Notes: a model not told the origin generated them from the sequence alone. A stretch of 64,000 nucleotides of DNA from Pseudoalteromonas umbrosa (GCF_030125375.1 NZ_JASJUU010000003.1:696247-760246); one strand, 5' to 3'. Counted from the first letter of the stretch, positions 18,762-28,211 are shown. Translations and numbers: made by a program.

Positions 18762-19043
18762 AGCGCTTTAAAAAAATTAAAATTTTTATTGTAAATGTTT
18801 GTGAAAATTCTAGTTTTTGCATTTGTTTACATATAAATGTTATTTTTATGTGTCCCTTTATTTGGTAATGTGGACTGTGTAACAATAAAAAGACTACTTT
18901 AATCACCTCACACTGATTCGGACTACTTTGGCATAGCTGTCTGTATATTTTCTTGAATTAAACTTGCCCTAAACTATGACTGTAGGGCTATCATTTATAC
19001 TGGTAGAGTCTGACAAACCGTAATATGAGACTGAGGGGGAAGT

Positions 19044-19538
19044 ATGTATTGGGGGTTGATCGTTGTGGTCATTTTAGTCGGTTTCTGGTTGCATAACCGC
19101 TATAGCTCTGAGTCTCAGGATTTTCCGCCACTAGAGACTGACCCAAATGATCCATTAGTTTTGGAAGCGGTAGAACTTGCCAAAGCAACAATGGATGAAT
19201 TTTTAGAATTGTTCCTCAGGTATCCTAACGATGCTTTTGTCAAACTTGGTTTTGAGAGTGACTGCGGTGTAGTTGAGCATTTAGGTGCGCATGTAGAGGC
19301 GATTAAAGGAAATGAAGTGAGCGTTTTTTTAGTCACTCCGCCTATTACACATGAAGGTAAAATGGCGCATAACTATGTATGCCAGTTACAAGATATTGAA
19401 GATTGGCAGATCACTGACAGTGATGGCAATATCTATGGTGGATTTATTCAGCGAGCGATGTTTACTATTGCTGAGCGCGAAGGCATTGCTTTGCCGCCGG
19501 AGCTCAAAGCAATGCAGAATAAATATGTGGATGTTTAA
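19044..19538 (+). CDS. Membrane-anchored DUF2314/YegJ-like protein
   Basis: A 164-residue protein with one N-terminal helix (LIVVVILVGFWL) and a soluble domain. The middle EAVELAKATMDEFLELFLR, then a segment with GKMAHNYVCQLQDIEDWQI, resembles DUF2314 (YegJ) proteins. The start follows GAGGGGGAAGT, a strong ribosome binding site. Its stop overlaps that of the convergent acetyltransferase gene by 4 bases. Function unknown; family call moderate. Confidence 0.55.
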   Translation: MYWGLIVVVILVGFWLHNRYSSESQDFPPLETDPNDPLVLEAVELAKATMDEFLELFLRYPNDAFVKLGFESDCGVVEHLGAHVEAIKGNEVSVFLVTPPITHEGKMAHNYVCQLQDIEDWQITDSDGNIYGGFIQRAMFTIAEREGIALPPELKAMQNKYVDV

Positions 19539-20017
19539 GGCTGCTCTGCAAAGTTTTTAAGCGCTTGGCCTGTTAGTCTATAAATGATCCACTCATCTTG
19601 CGGTTCTGCGCCAATACTCTGGTAAAAATCAATGGTAGACTTGTTCCAATCTAAAACTACCCACTCAAAGCGGCCACAGTCTTTTTGTATCGCGGTTTGA
19701 GCGAGGTGCTTCATTATGGCTTTACCTGCACCTGCGCCACGTTTATCCTGTGTGACGTACAAATCTTCAAGGTATAAGCCATATTTACCTAGCCATGTTG
19801 AATAATTGAAGAAATAGACAGCGAATCCAATCGCTTCACCATCTTGCTCACAAATAAGGGCATGGGCTCTTACATCATCACCAAAAAGTTTCTGTTCGAT
19901 ATCTTGCACCGTGTTTTTAACCGCGTCTGGTTCTTTTTCATAAATCGCTAATTCATTGATGAAGTGCAAAATAGTCTCTGCATCTTGGATCTTTGCAGGA
20001 CGGATAGAAATACTCAT
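19535..20017 (-). CDS. GNAT acetyltransferase, diamine/spermidine type
   Basis: A 160-residue GNAT enzyme. The order ISIRPAKIQDAETILHFINELAIYEK, then LYLEDLYVTQDKRGAGAGKAIM (acetyl-CoA pyrophosphate loop RGAGAGKA), then VLDWNKSTIDFYQSIGA is characteristic of the SSAT/thialysine acetyltransferase group. It would acetylate small amines or amino acids in the cytosol. Convergent with the DUF2314-like gene. Confidence 0.88.
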   Translation of the reverse strand: MSISIRPAKIQDAETILHFINELAIYEKEPDAVKNTVQDIEQKLFGDDVRAHALICEQDGEAIGFAVYFFNYSTWLGKYGLYLEDLYVTQDKRGAGAGKAIMKHLAQTAIQKDCGRFEWVVLDWNKSTIDFYQSIGAEPQDEWIIYRLTGQALKNFAEQP

Positions 20018-20106
20018 GGTTGTTAATCCCTGTTTGACTTAGTTGCTTATCAGTGTACTGTTAAGTTACACATGAATAAAGTGCATAGTTTGCACTTACC
20101 ACATGC

Positions 20107-21018
20107 ATGAATTACATGAGAAATATACCAAATATAGATTTAAACCTACTCAAACTATTTGTTGTTTTGTATCAAACTGGCTCAGTAACACAAACGGCTA
20201 GTATCTTACATATGAGTCAATCGGCATGTAGCCATGCACTTACTCGTCTTCGCACAAGTCTTAAAGATGAGCTGTTTGTCAGAGAGAACAATCAAATGTT
20301 GGCCACTGACTTTGCTAATAAATTGGCGGTAGATGTGTTACCTGCATTTGAAGCCATTACCTCAGGACTACAAGAAGCAAAACCATTTGACCCCTCGCAA
20401 GTGGAGCGTTTAACGCTTGCTGCAACTGATTACACAGCGTGGTGTTTAAAACCATTTTTAAGTGATTTGTTAAGCCTGTATAGCAACCTATCAGTACAGA
20501 TAATTCAATTAGAAGAGCGGATCCCAGTTCAGGCATTAAAAGAGTGTAAGTTGGATCTGGTGTGTGGTTTTGAGCATCAACAAGAGACACTCGAAAGCCT
20601 AACGCAACTTAACTGGTTTGAAGGGGCTTATGTGACATTAAGCTGCAAGAGCCAAGCGTTACCCAAACAGTTGCCGCTGGAATTGTTTTTATCTAAGCCC
20701 CACGTGTTGATTGCACCTTGGAACGAAACGCGAGGTATTGTTGATCAAACGTTGGCGCAATCTAAAAAGTCCCGCAAGCTAGTATTGGCGACGCCACACA
20801 TGCTCGCTACGCCCGCGCTTTTAACAAACACAGACTGGCTTCTGACATTGCCAGCTAAATATGCTGAACATGCCGCTAACATACATCATTTATCTGTTCA
20901 TCAGCCGCCTGTTAACGTGCCAAATTATCGAGTGAAGCTATACTGGCATAAAACGCGACAGAAAGATCCTAAGTTACGTTGGTTTATATCGCAGTTTTGC
21001 CAATTCTATGATTTATAG
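20107..21018 (+). CDS. LysR-family transcriptional regulator
   Basis: A 303-residue LysR-type regulator. The N-terminal winged HTH includes LNLLKLFVVLYQTGSVTQTASILHMSQSACSHALTRLR, with the recognition helix SQSACSHALTRLR. The C-terminal part is a periplasmic-binding-protein-like effector domain. It is divergent from the GNAT gene with 89 bases between, so it could control that gene (inference). A start at ATG 20116 is equally possible. Effector unknown. Confidence 0.9.
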   Translation: MNYMRNIPNIDLNLLKLFVVLYQTGSVTQTASILHMSQSACSHALTRLRTSLKDELFVRENNQMLATDFANKLAVDVLPAFEAITSGLQEAKPFDPSQVERLTLAATDYTAWCLKPFLSDLLSLYSNLSVQIIQLEERIPVQALKECKLDLVCGFEHQQETLESLTQLNWFEGAYVTLSCKSQALPKQLPLELFLSKPHVLIAPWNETRGIVDQTLAQSKKSRKLVLATPHMLATPALLTNTDWLLTLPAKYAEHAANIHHLSVHQPPVNVPNYRVKLYWHKTRQKDPKLRWFISQFCQFYDL

Positions 21019-21166
21019 ACATTGTCTAACGAGTATTAAATACGTTTGAAAACATGTATTTGGTTATATTTTGCGAAAATGAAATGGTGGCAAATTATCT
21101 GAAGTTAAGTGAACAATCCTGACCATTATTGCGTATAAGCTGTTGAACATAAATGATGGATTAAAA

Positions 21167-21691
21167 ATGAAACAGTTTAAAAATAGCCTACTGGCAATGC
21201 TGCTTATGGTAAGTGGAGTGGCCGTTAGTGATGATAACAACGGACTAGACTTAACAAAAGACATGACACAAGTTGGCCAAACGGCCCGTATGACGTACTT
21301 ATTCTGGGATGTGTACGATATTAGCCTCTACTCCTCTTCCGGCAGCTATGACAGCCTAGCGCCTTTTGTACTTCAACTCACCTATTTAAGAGATTTAGAT
21401 GGTGAAGAGATAGCAAAGCGCTCATTAGAAGAGATGCAGAAGCAAGGGTTCAATGATGAAGCGCTTGGTGCAAAATGGCTTTTGCAGATGAAACAAATTT
21501 TTCCTGATGTAACAGAAAACTATTCACTTTATGGTGTACGAGATGAAAACGGTACTACACGTTTTTATGACTCTGAAAAGTTACTCGGGGAAATTACAGA
21601 TCAAAACTTTACTAAGTGGTTTTTTGATATCTGGTTGAGTGAAAAAACCACTGAGCCAAAAATGCGCTTGAAGTTACTAGGAGAAAAATAA
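21167..21691 (+). CDS. Periplasmic chalcone isomerase-like protein
   Basis: A 174-residue protein with a signal peptide (LLAMLLMVSGVAVS) and a chalcone isomerase-like fold signature: VGQTARMTYLFWDVYDISLYS, then FVLQLTYLRDLDGEEIAKRSLEEM. Bacterial members are periplasmic and of unknown function. ATG 21167 is preferred over a TTG at 21143 because it begins the signal peptide. Its stop shares a base with the next start (TAATG at 21689-21693), so the two genes are coupled. One copy of the GATC motif (21599-21618) encodes DQNFT near its end. Confidence 0.8.
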   Translation: MKQFKNSLLAMLLMVSGVAVSDDNNGLDLTKDMTQVGQTARMTYLFWDVYDISLYSSSGSYDSLAPFVLQLTYLRDLDGEEIAKRSLEEMQKQGFNDEALGAKWLLQMKQIFPDVTENYSLYGVRDENGTTRFYDSEKLLGEITDQNFTKWFFDIWLSEKTTEPKMRLKLLGEK

Positions 21692-22254
21692 TGAAACTGG
21701 CTGTATTACTTTGCGCCTTAGTATTGTTATCGGCTTGTCGTAGCTCAGTACAAAGCGATGAATATCAAAACATGACACCAAACATTGATGTGTATGATTT
21801 CTTCGATGGGCAGGTCAATGCATGGGGCATTGTGCAAAATCGCAGTGGTGAGCTGGTACAGCGTTTTAAGGTTCGTATCGATGGCTCGGTTAATGATGTT
21901 GGTGAATTGGTCTTGGATGAGGCTTTCACTTACGGATACGGTGATGGTGTGAAACAGCGTGTCTGGACGATTAAAAATGGCAATAATGGGTTCACAGGTA
22001 ATGCACCAGATATTGCAACGACCGCTGTCGGCACTTTATATGGTAATGCTCTGAGATGGCAATATGAGATGGATTTGCCTGTCGATGATACCACTTACCG
22101 AGTTGTGTTTGACGATTGGATGTGGGCCTTCGATAAGTGTACCTTGATGAATCGCTCTTACATTAAAAAGTTTGGTTTGGTGATGGCTGAAGTGACAATT
22201 TTCATGCAAAACACTGAAGTTAGCAAAGGCTGTACAGGGGCTTTACACCCATAA
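21691..22254 (+). CDS. DUF3833 lipoprotein
   Basis: A 187-residue lipoprotein with lipobox LSAC (about Cys16) and the DUF3833 pattern: YDFFDGQVNAWGIVQNRSGELVQRF, the TYGYGDG turn, and VFDDWMWAFDKCTLMNRSYIKKFG near the C-terminus. It is translationally coupled to the chalcone isomerase-like gene, a frequent pairing in marine bacteria. Envelope-associated; function unknown. Confidence 0.85.
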   Translation: MKLAVLLCALVLLSACRSSVQSDEYQNMTPNIDVYDFFDGQVNAWGIVQNRSGELVQRFKVRIDGSVNDVGELVLDEAFTYGYGDGVKQRVWTIKNGNNGFTGNAPDIATTAVGTLYGNALRWQYEMDLPVDDTTYRVVFDDWMWAFDKCTLMNRSYIKKFGLVMAEVTIFMQNTEVSKGCTGALHP

Positions 22255-22434
22255 CTAAGCCGTTTATCGTTTCATAAAGTGTGTATTTAGCCTGCACACT
22301 TTATACTATCTGCTAGTCTTTCCAACGCAAAATTGCCACACGTATATTCCGCATACATTCAGCGTAAATTTATCTTGTTCCATTTATATTCTGCTTCTTT
22401 CGTTGACTGTGTTACTTATGATTAGGATTATAAA

Positions 22435-22986
22435 ATGGCGCCAGCAACGCATTTTTTATTGAGCTGGGCATTGTCTGCCACAGTTTTACAAAATCGGAGA
22501 AATCGTTTACTCGCTAGCCTCTCTGGGGTAGCCCCTGATCTAGATGGAATAGGACTCGTTGTCGATCTCATCTCCAATAAAACTAACTTGTATGGTAAAT
22601 ATCATCATGTAGTAGGACATAATTTAATTGCGGCATTGTTGATAGCATCAATATGTGCTTTGTTAGCAAAGTCGCATAAGGTGAGTATGTGGTGCCTGTC
22701 ATTTATTTGTTTTCATTTACATATTATATGTGATGTGCTCGGTTCAAAAGGCCCTGACGGTTTTCAATGGCCTATTCAATACCTCTATCCTTTTACCACA
22801 GACTTTACTTTAATGTGGTCTGGGCAATGGGAATTAAATGCTTGGCAAAATCAACTGATAACTGTGTTGTTATTGCTGGTTTGCGTTTATATCAGCGCAA
22901 CCAAGAAAATCTCATTTTTTGAGATATTTGGTCGCCGTATAAACGCTGAGGTGTTTAATATGTATGAAAAATACATAACAAGGTGA
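22435..22986 (+). CDS. YdjM-like membrane-bound metal-dependent hydrolase
   Basis: A 183-residue integral membrane protein of the YdjM/LexA-binding inner-membrane hydrolase family. Conserved features are an N-terminal APATHFLLSWALS, the acidic GVAPDLDGIG, HHVVGHNL and FHLHIICDVLGSKGPDG; the His and Asp residues are the presumed metal ligands. Three or more membrane helices. Substrate unknown. Single gene. Confidence 0.85.
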   Translation: MAPATHFLLSWALSATVLQNRRNRLLASLSGVAPDLDGIGLVVDLISNKTNLYGKYHHVVGHNLIAALLIASICALLAKSHKVSMWCLSFICFHLHIICDVLGSKGPDGFQWPIQYLYPFTTDFTLMWSGQWELNAWQNQLITVLLLLVCVYISATKKISFFEIFGRRINAEVFNMYEKYITR

Positions 22987-23035
22987 CAGGTTCATATCAC
23001 GGTTTTTTACGCATATGCACGGGCATGTCAGTAGA

Positions 23036-23353
23036 CTAGAGTTTACCCTGCATGTAGGCGTCAATTTCTTCTGCCATATGTGATTCAATATCGTCTTCTA
23101 AGTCAGGCTTTGTCATATCATGCATTGATATAAACTTATTAGCTTGTTCGGTGCTAAGCAGTTTGTTTTTTACTCTATATTCCCACTCTGGTAGGGTCTT
23201 ATCATATCTGGGCACAACACTCACTGTGGCGAACTGGTTCTGCCACGGAGAAGCGTTTTCTTGTTTGCAAAATGCTTCGATATGATCTTTACCCTGCGGT
23301 CCCATACAGCCCGGTTCTAATCGTAATTGTATATAGAGTAATAAGTCACTCAT
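23036..23353 (-). CDS. Hypothetical protein
   Basis: A 105-residue acidic cytosolic protein, not recognised. It has a short N-terminal stretch (LLLYIQLRLEPGCMG) and an acidic helical tail (DLEDDIESHMAEEIDAYMQG). ATG at 23353 is chosen because GGAG lies 5 bases upstream; a 13-residue longer frame from 23392 has no such site. Convergent with the YdjM-like gene. Confidence 0.55.
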   Translation of the reverse strand: MSDLLLYIQLRLEPGCMGPQGKDHIEAFCKQENASPWQNQFATVSVVPRYDKTLPEWEYRVKNKLLSTEQANKFISMHDMTKPDLEDDIESHMAEEIDAYMQGKL

Positions 23354-23452
23354 AAACACTCCAGCAGTATTAAATTCTTTGAGTTTAGACACTCCTAAAG
23401 ATAATATAAATTTATCCTCAGATAAAGGTATTGATATGACGTATAAAGCGGG

Positions 23453-24403
23453 TTAAGCATCACTGTGCAGCTGACGAAATTGCTGAGGGCTCATATGAGT
23501 CGTTTGGGTAAATACACGCCTAAATTGGCGGCTGCTGGCATATCCGCAGTGCTGAGCGACAAGTTCAATACTATGGTTACTGCGCTTCAACAGTTGCTGA
23601 GCATGACCCACTTTAATATGCTGAAGGTACTCTCGCGGGGTTATACCTAAATGAATGGAAAATAAGCGGCTCAACTGTCTCTGCGATAAGCATGCTGCGT
23701 GGGCAAGTTGTGCCAAAGAGAAGTGTTTGTCGACGTTACTGCACACCATATCTTGTACTTTATGAACGCCGCGGTGCATATGATTACGATACTGAAGCCA
23801 GCTGCTGAGCTGAGGGTCTTGGCCAGTTCGACGGAAATAGACTAACATTTCTTGCGCTACTTGAGCACCGATATGCTCTGTGAACCGAGTACTAACAAAA
23901 TAGATTGCCATATCGATCCCCGAGCTAATCCCTGCGCTGCTTATGATATTGCCATCTTCAACAAAAATTCTATTGTCTAATACTTGGCAGTTAGGAAAAG
24001 CGATGCGCATTTTATTGATGAGTTGGTAATGCGTTGTGCACGATTTGTTGGCTAATAAGCCTGCTTTTGCGGCAAGTATAGAGCCTGAACAAATTGTTAA
24101 AACTGTCTGCTTAGTGACAGTACTTTTCAGCCATTGAATGGTTTTATCAGCATCTTGTGTCGTATATGCAGAAAATGCATCATGGCAGCCCGGAAGCACA
24201 ATGATATCATCGCAAGCTAATGCAGTGGGCAAAGGTTCTAGGTTATGCAGCTGTAGTCCGCCATCACAGTTAAGCTGTGTCGTCGCACTGATGTATTTTA
24301 TTTCGAATTGTATGCCTAGGCGTTTGGTTTCTAAAAATACTTGCAATGGCCCTGCAAAATCCAAAGGCAGTGTATCTGCGAGTAATACAAAGTATATGGT
24401 CAC
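23453..24403 (-). CDS. GlxA-type regulator: DJ-1 domain plus AraC HTH
   Basis: A 316-residue regulator. Residues 1-180 form a DJ-1/PfpI-like domain with the nucleophile elbow TICSGSILAAKAGLL and SAGISSGIDMAIYF. The C-terminal 100 residues are a double-HTH AraC domain (LAQLAHAACLSQRQLSRLFS, LLKRSNHSIELVAQHCGYAS, RQFRRVFTQTTHMSPQQFR). Such GlxA-family proteins respond to small metabolites such as choline derivatives. It lies 103 bases after the isochorismatase-family gene on the same strand, which may be a target. Confidence 0.9.
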   Translation of the reverse strand: MTIYFVLLADTLPLDFAGPLQVFLETKRLGIQFEIKYISATTQLNCDGGLQLHNLEPLPTALACDDIIVLPGCHDAFSAYTTQDADKTIQWLKSTVTKQTVLTICSGSILAAKAGLLANKSCTTHYQLINKMRIAFPNCQVLDNRIFVEDGNIISSAGISSGIDMAIYFVSTRFTEHIGAQVAQEMLVYFRRTGQDPQLSSWLQYRNHMHRGVHKVQDMVCSNVDKHFSLAQLAHAACLSQRQLSRLFSIHLGITPREYLQHIKVGHAQQLLKRSNHSIELVAQHCGYASSRQFRRVFTQTTHMSPQQFRQLHSDA

Positions 24404-24506
24404 GATTGAGTGCTACCTATAACTTGCCTAATGAAAAAGCATAGATATATTTTCATCAGGCAATATGATTCGTTTGAATTTTAAAAAAGTATACTATTTC
24501 ACAGCA

Positions 24507-25043
24507 TTAGTAATCACTAGGATCTTGAATGGAAGCAAAGCGCTTAGCAAGCACTAAATTGGTTCTGGCTTTAAGCTCCTCTGCTGGGTAGAGTTTATTA
24601 GTGATCGGACATTTCATGTCAAAGGTCAATGTGGCCTTGGTGACAAATTCAACATTAAAACCGAGATCGGAAGCGACCCTTGCTGTGGTTTCACAGCATT
24701 GCTCAGTCCTTATCCCTGAAATGACGAGGGTGTCGACTTTGTGTCGTATCAACCATGCTTCTAAACCTGTGTCAGTAAATGCATTGTGTACTGATTTATA
24801 AAATATCTTAGTAAAGTTATTGGGCAGAAAAGACATAGGTTTGACAAGACCAGAGACGGGATTAAACGGGCTGCTAGGCGCTTCATCACTATGTAACACT
24901 TTTAATATGGGTAAATTAGCCGTAGAAAAATGTTCAATGAGGCCAAGTACATTCTGTTGAAATTCTTCAAACCCCTTTTTTTGCCAATAGACTGTTTCAT
25001 AAAAAGAGTCTTGGGTATCAATGATGATGAGTGCTTTATTCAT
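24507..25043 (-). CDS. Isochorismatase-family cysteine hydrolase
   Basis: A 178-residue hydrolase of the isochorismatase/nicotinamidase superfamily. The catalytic Asp is in ALIIIDTQDSFYE, and the nucleophilic Cys is in ISGIRTEQCCETTARVASDLGF, the usual position after a cis-peptide. Actual substrate is unknown; members hydrolyse amides, isochorismate or related bonds. Upstream of the GlxA-type regulator gene and probably co-regulated with it. Confidence 0.87.
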   Translation of the reverse strand: MNKALIIIDTQDSFYETVYWQKKGFEEFQQNVLGLIEHFSTANLPILKVLHSDEAPSSPFNPVSGLVKPMSFLPNNFTKIFYKSVHNAFTDTGLEAWLIRHKVDTLVISGIRTEQCCETTARVASDLGFNVEFVTKATLTFDMKCPITNKLYPAEELKARTNLVLAKRFASIQDPSDY

Positions 25044-25524
25044 ATTTTTCTCCTATATCAATTGTTAGAACACTATAAAAGTTTGAAGCAAGCACGTAGA
25101 TACTTTCCTTTGACATTAATAGGACATATTAAGACATGCAAATAAAGCATATATAGTTCTATGAGTGACCTTCTGCAATATGAAGGGGATTGTTTAACTC
25201 ATGGGTGGGTAAATGTTATTGAAAGTATTAGGTATAGTTATAAACACTCAATTAAAAATTGAATCAAGTGTCGCGATCATTGCAGCGTACATGTCTGTAT
25301 TCTGAGACTGTGTACTAATGTATTGTTAAATTTTGTCTTGGGCGTAACATATTCATTTTGACTATGTCGATTTGCCTTTTGGTTGATATAGATACGGTTG
25401 AGTTAATAATTCAAAAAAGTCAGGAGATACAATCGATAGCTCCTAACCGTTATAAACTCTGCTTTAAAGTATGGGTGAAATTATACTTTAATCTAAGTAT
25501 ATCTTTTGTATACAGCTCAGCTTT
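25044..25524. other. AT-rich stretch without a supportable gene
   Basis: About 480 bases between the isochorismatase-family gene and the small RiPP-like gene. I find no ORF with a credible ribosome binding site and no obvious repeat or hairpin terminator. Confidence 0.5.
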
Positions 25525-25692
25525 TTAGCATGTAATAAACGTACATACTTGTGTCGGCTCACAACCTGCTGTAGCCATTGGTGGCTCTGTTGGGTTGATA
25601 CCGCCTCCAATCATTGGCGTTTGCTTATTATTAAGTGTACTTTTTGTTTTGTTGAGTGAGATAAGTGCATGTTTTTTAATTTTTAATCTCAT
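25525..25692 (-). CDS. Putative RiPP precursor peptide (lanthipeptide-like, GG leader)
   Basis: A 55-codon gene I translated by hand. The peptide begins MRLKIKKHALISLNKTKSTL, continues NNKQTPMIGGG, then a core INPTEPPMATAG with CEPTQVCTFITC. The leader is Lys-rich and ends in a GGG double-glycine-type site (residues 29-31). The 24-residue core has three Cys (44, 50, 55) and five Thr (35, 41, 47, 51, 54), a composition typical of class I lanthipeptide-like precursors. AAGGA lies 8 bases before the ATG. No LanB, LanC or other modification enzyme is nearby, so the modification is inferred and the gene could be an orphan or an unmodified GG-leader peptide. Confidence 0.65.
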   Translation of the reverse strand: MRLKIKKHALISLNKTKSTLNNKQTPMIGGGINPTEPPMATAGCEPTQVCTFITC

Positions 25693-25912
25693 GATAACTA
25701 TCCTTTTATGCTTTTATATTCATAATTTAAATTATCACCTGTAATAATTTATGTAAACAGATTTTATTTGTGCAAATTAGCTTGATGGCAGGTGAGTACC
25801 TAGGCTTTGTCCATTGTGATTAATTGGGCATCTAGTTTTGATTTAAGCTGAAAAAATAGGCCTTACAAACCTCGTGAGAGCATCTACACTTTAAAGTGAA
25901 GCGAGGAAACAT

Positions 25913-26665
25913 ATGATGCCTAAGTTCGCGTTTTACATAATGGTGCTGTTGTTAGCGCAGTGCGCTGTTGCTAAAGGGCCTAACCTTGTTTGGTTCACAG
26001 AAGACTACCCGCCTTTTAATTATCATGTGAATGGCCAAGTTGAAGGTATTGCTATTCAAGCATTAAAGCTCGTTTATCGTGATTTAGGGTGGAAACTCGA
26101 TGACAACGAGGTGATGTTATTGCCTTGGCCTCGAGCTTATCAAATGACATTATCCAATAACAACGCTTGCATATTTTCAATGACTTACACTGAAGAGCGA
26201 GCAAGGCTGTTTCAATTTATTGGTCCTACGATGGATAACCATGTGGCCATCATTGGTCACAAAGAAACAGATTATCATTTACCGAATCTAAGAAGCATTG
26301 GCGACTTAAAAATTGGGGTGGTAAAAAATGACATTGGTCATCAATTATTACGTCAGTTGGGAGTTGATAAAGAGAGCTTGGTATTTTTGGCATCCGGTTT
26401 TGAGCTGGTACAAATGTTAAAGCTAAAACGCATCGATCTTATCGCGTATGGTGACGTCATTGCGCGTTATCAGTTTAAGCGAGCAGGGATAAATCCGAAG
26501 CACTATCGTATTGTGATGCCGCTACGCTCTTCTTATTTGGGATTTGCTTGTAATAAAGCGATAGATAAGCGCATTATCGATAAAATGAATGATGCGTTGA
26601 AAGTGATCAGAGGCCGTCAGCCTGAAATTTTCGATCCAGAATATTTTTACAGCCAAACCGAGTGA
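25913..26665 (+). CDS. Periplasmic solute-binding protein, family 3 (amino-acid type)
   Basis: A 250-residue secreted protein with a signal peptide (FAFYIMVLLLAQCAVA). The opening NLVWFTEDYPPFNYHVNGQVEGIAIQALKLV and the LLPWPRAYQM region are typical of the SBP_bac_3 proteins abundant in Shewanella and Pseudoalteromonas. No permease or ATPase genes flank it, so it may act as a sensor or orphan binding protein rather than in transport. A terminator hairpin overlaps its stop. Confidence 0.85.
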   Translation: MMPKFAFYIMVLLLAQCAVAKGPNLVWFTEDYPPFNYHVNGQVEGIAIQALKLVYRDLGWKLDDNEVMLLPWPRAYQMTLSNNNACIFSMTYTEERARLFQFIGPTMDNHVAIIGHKETDYHLPNLRSIGDLKIGVVKNDIGHQLLRQLGVDKESLVFLASGFELVQMLKLKRIDLIAYGDVIARYQFKRAGINPKHYRIVMPLRSSYLGFACNKAIDKRIIDKMNDALKVIRGRQPEIFDPEYFYSQTE

Positions 26666-26681
26666 GCTTTGCGCTCACTCG
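26659..26681. terminator. Hairpin between convergent genes
   Basis: CGAGTGAGC and GCTCACTCG form a perfect 9-bp stem with loop TTTGC, overlapping the stop codon of the solute-binding protein gene. There is no strong T tract, so termination may be imperfect. It can serve both convergent genes. Confidence 0.6.
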
Positions 26682-26695
26682 AGAATGTTTGTGAC

Positions 26696-28144
26696 TTATG
26701 CACCAGGACCACACTCTAAGCAATGTTTGATAATGTCTGGACCGAACTTTAATTTCGCATTGACGTTACGAAGCGCTGTTCTAACACCTTCTTCAATAAC
26801 TGGGTGGTAGAATGGCATATCCAACATTTGCGGTACCGTCATCTTATTTTGCACAGCCCAAGCAAGTAAATGTGCAATGTGCTCAGCAGCTGGCCCAATA
26901 AACTCAGCGCCTAAAAATAACCCAGTCCCCTGCTCTGCATAGACGCGCATGTGACCTTTATTTTTTAGCATCACGCGGCTGCGACCTTGGTTTTCGAAGC
27001 TAACTTCGCCGATTTCATAACAACCACACTCGCCGTAGTTAGCGGTCAATTGTGCATAATTATCGCCAACCATTCCTATTTGCGGATCGCTAAATACAGC
27101 AGCAATAGGTGTGCGGCGTAAACCATTTCTGATATCAGGATAGCGTCCCGCATTCACACCAGCAATCGTGCCTTGATCAGCGGCTTCATGTAGTAATGGA
27201 ATTTGGTCGCTGGCATCGCCTGCAACAAATATGTGGCTATTCCCACATTGCATGGTATGCGGATCAGCAATCGGCACGCCATGGTCTTCCAGCTCTAAAG
27301 AGGTATTTTCCAGACCAAGTTGGTCCACATTCGGTACTCTACCGGTTGCAGCAAGTACGTAATCAAACTGCTCAGTTTGAGACTGACCTTGCCTGTCCAC
27401 ATAGGTTAATTGTGCTTTACCGTCTACGACTTTCATATCGGATACTTTTGCATCCGTATCGACATAAAACTCGTCAGCAAACACGGTATTGGCATAGTCT
27501 CTAATCACAGGATCTGTGAGTGGTCCAATATTACCGCCTACGCCGAATAATTTAACGTTTACACCGAGTCTATGCAGTGCTTGACCAAGCTCTAGGCCAA
27601 TCACGCCAGGGCCAAATACAGCAACAGACTCCGGTAAATCTTGCCAATCAAAAACATCATCATTGATGATAAGCTTGTCACCAAATGCCAAAAATGGGGG
27701 GGGAATATTTGGTCTAGAACCGGTTGCCACAACAAAGCGCTTAGCTGTAACAATGGTGTGATCATCAATTTTCACGCGGTGGTTATCAAGAAACTTAGCG
27801 TGACCAATGATACGATCTTTAGCAGGCAATTCTTCTACAGCTTCAACAACAAATCCGACAAAGCGATCTCTTTCACTGCGTACACGGGCCATCACAGCTT
27901 TACCATCAATCTTTGCAGGTTCTGACATGACGCCAAACTGAGGTGCTTGTTCAACATGATGTGCTGCCTCTGCAGCGGCGATTAAAAGTTTACTAGGCAT
28001 ACAGCCTACTCGCGCGCACGTTGTACCATATTTACCGGACTCAATCATAAGCACGTTGGGTGTATATTGTTTTGCATTACGATAAGCACTTAGGCCAGCA
28101 GTACCTGCACCAATCACAACGACATCTGTTTCAAGCTGTTTCAT
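26696..28144 (-). CDS. Dihydrolipoamide dehydrogenase-like flavoprotein
   Basis: A 482-residue pyridine nucleotide-disulfide oxidoreductase. FAD-binding VVVIGAGTAGLSAYRNA at the N-terminus, the redox-active pair TTCARVGCMPSKLL (CX4C), the NAD-binding GPGVIGLELGQALHRLG and a C-terminal dimerisation domain with MPFYHPVIEEGVRTA. The spacing CARVGC differs from the CVNVGC of standard Lpd and is typical of the lpd homologues not tied to PDH. It lies downstream of the Prx-Grx gene on the same strand, separated by a terminator, suggesting a thiol-redox role. It ends with an unusual CLECGPGA tail containing two extra Cys. Confidence 0.88.
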   Translation of the reverse strand: MKQLETDVVVIGAGTAGLSAYRNAKQYTPNVLMIESGKYGTTCARVGCMPSKLLIAAAEAAHHVEQAPQFGVMSEPAKIDGKAVMARVRSERDRFVGFVVEAVEELPAKDRIIGHAKFLDNHRVKIDDHTIVTAKRFVVATGSRPNIPPPFLAFGDKLIINDDVFDWQDLPESVAVFGPGVIGLELGQALHRLGVNVKLFGVGGNIGPLTDPVIRDYANTVFADEFYVDTDAKVSDMKVVDGKAQLTYVDRQGQSQTEQFDYVLAATGRVPNVDQLGLENTSLELEDHGVPIADPHTMQCGNSHIFVAGDASDQIPLLHEAADQGTIAGVNAGRYPDIRNGLRRTPIAAVFSDPQIGMVGDNYAQLTANYGECGCYEIGEVSFENQGRSRVMLKNKGHMRVYAEQGTGLFLGAEFIGPAAEHIAHLLAWAVQNKMTVPQMLDMPFYHPVIEEGVRTALRNVNAKLKFGPDIIKHCLECGPGA

Positions 28145-28175
28145 TATTACCTCACTAAAGATTGGAAATGTGGTT

Positions 28176-28199
28176 TAAAGGGGCTGTCATGCCCCTTTA
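28176..28199 (-). terminator. Terminator after the Prx-Grx gene
   Basis: TAAAGGGGC and GCCCCTTTA form a perfect 9-bp stem with a 6-base loop just beyond the stop at 28212. It separates the Prx-Grx transcript from the flavoprotein gene and could allow partial read-through. Confidence 0.7.
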
Positions 28200-28211
28200 C
28201 AGTGCTGTTAT

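Noticed and set aside
24930..25145. Plus-strand 71-residue frame overlapping the isochorismatase-family gene start
   Set aside because: Mostly antisense to a conserved gene, no ribosome binding site, no recognisable features.
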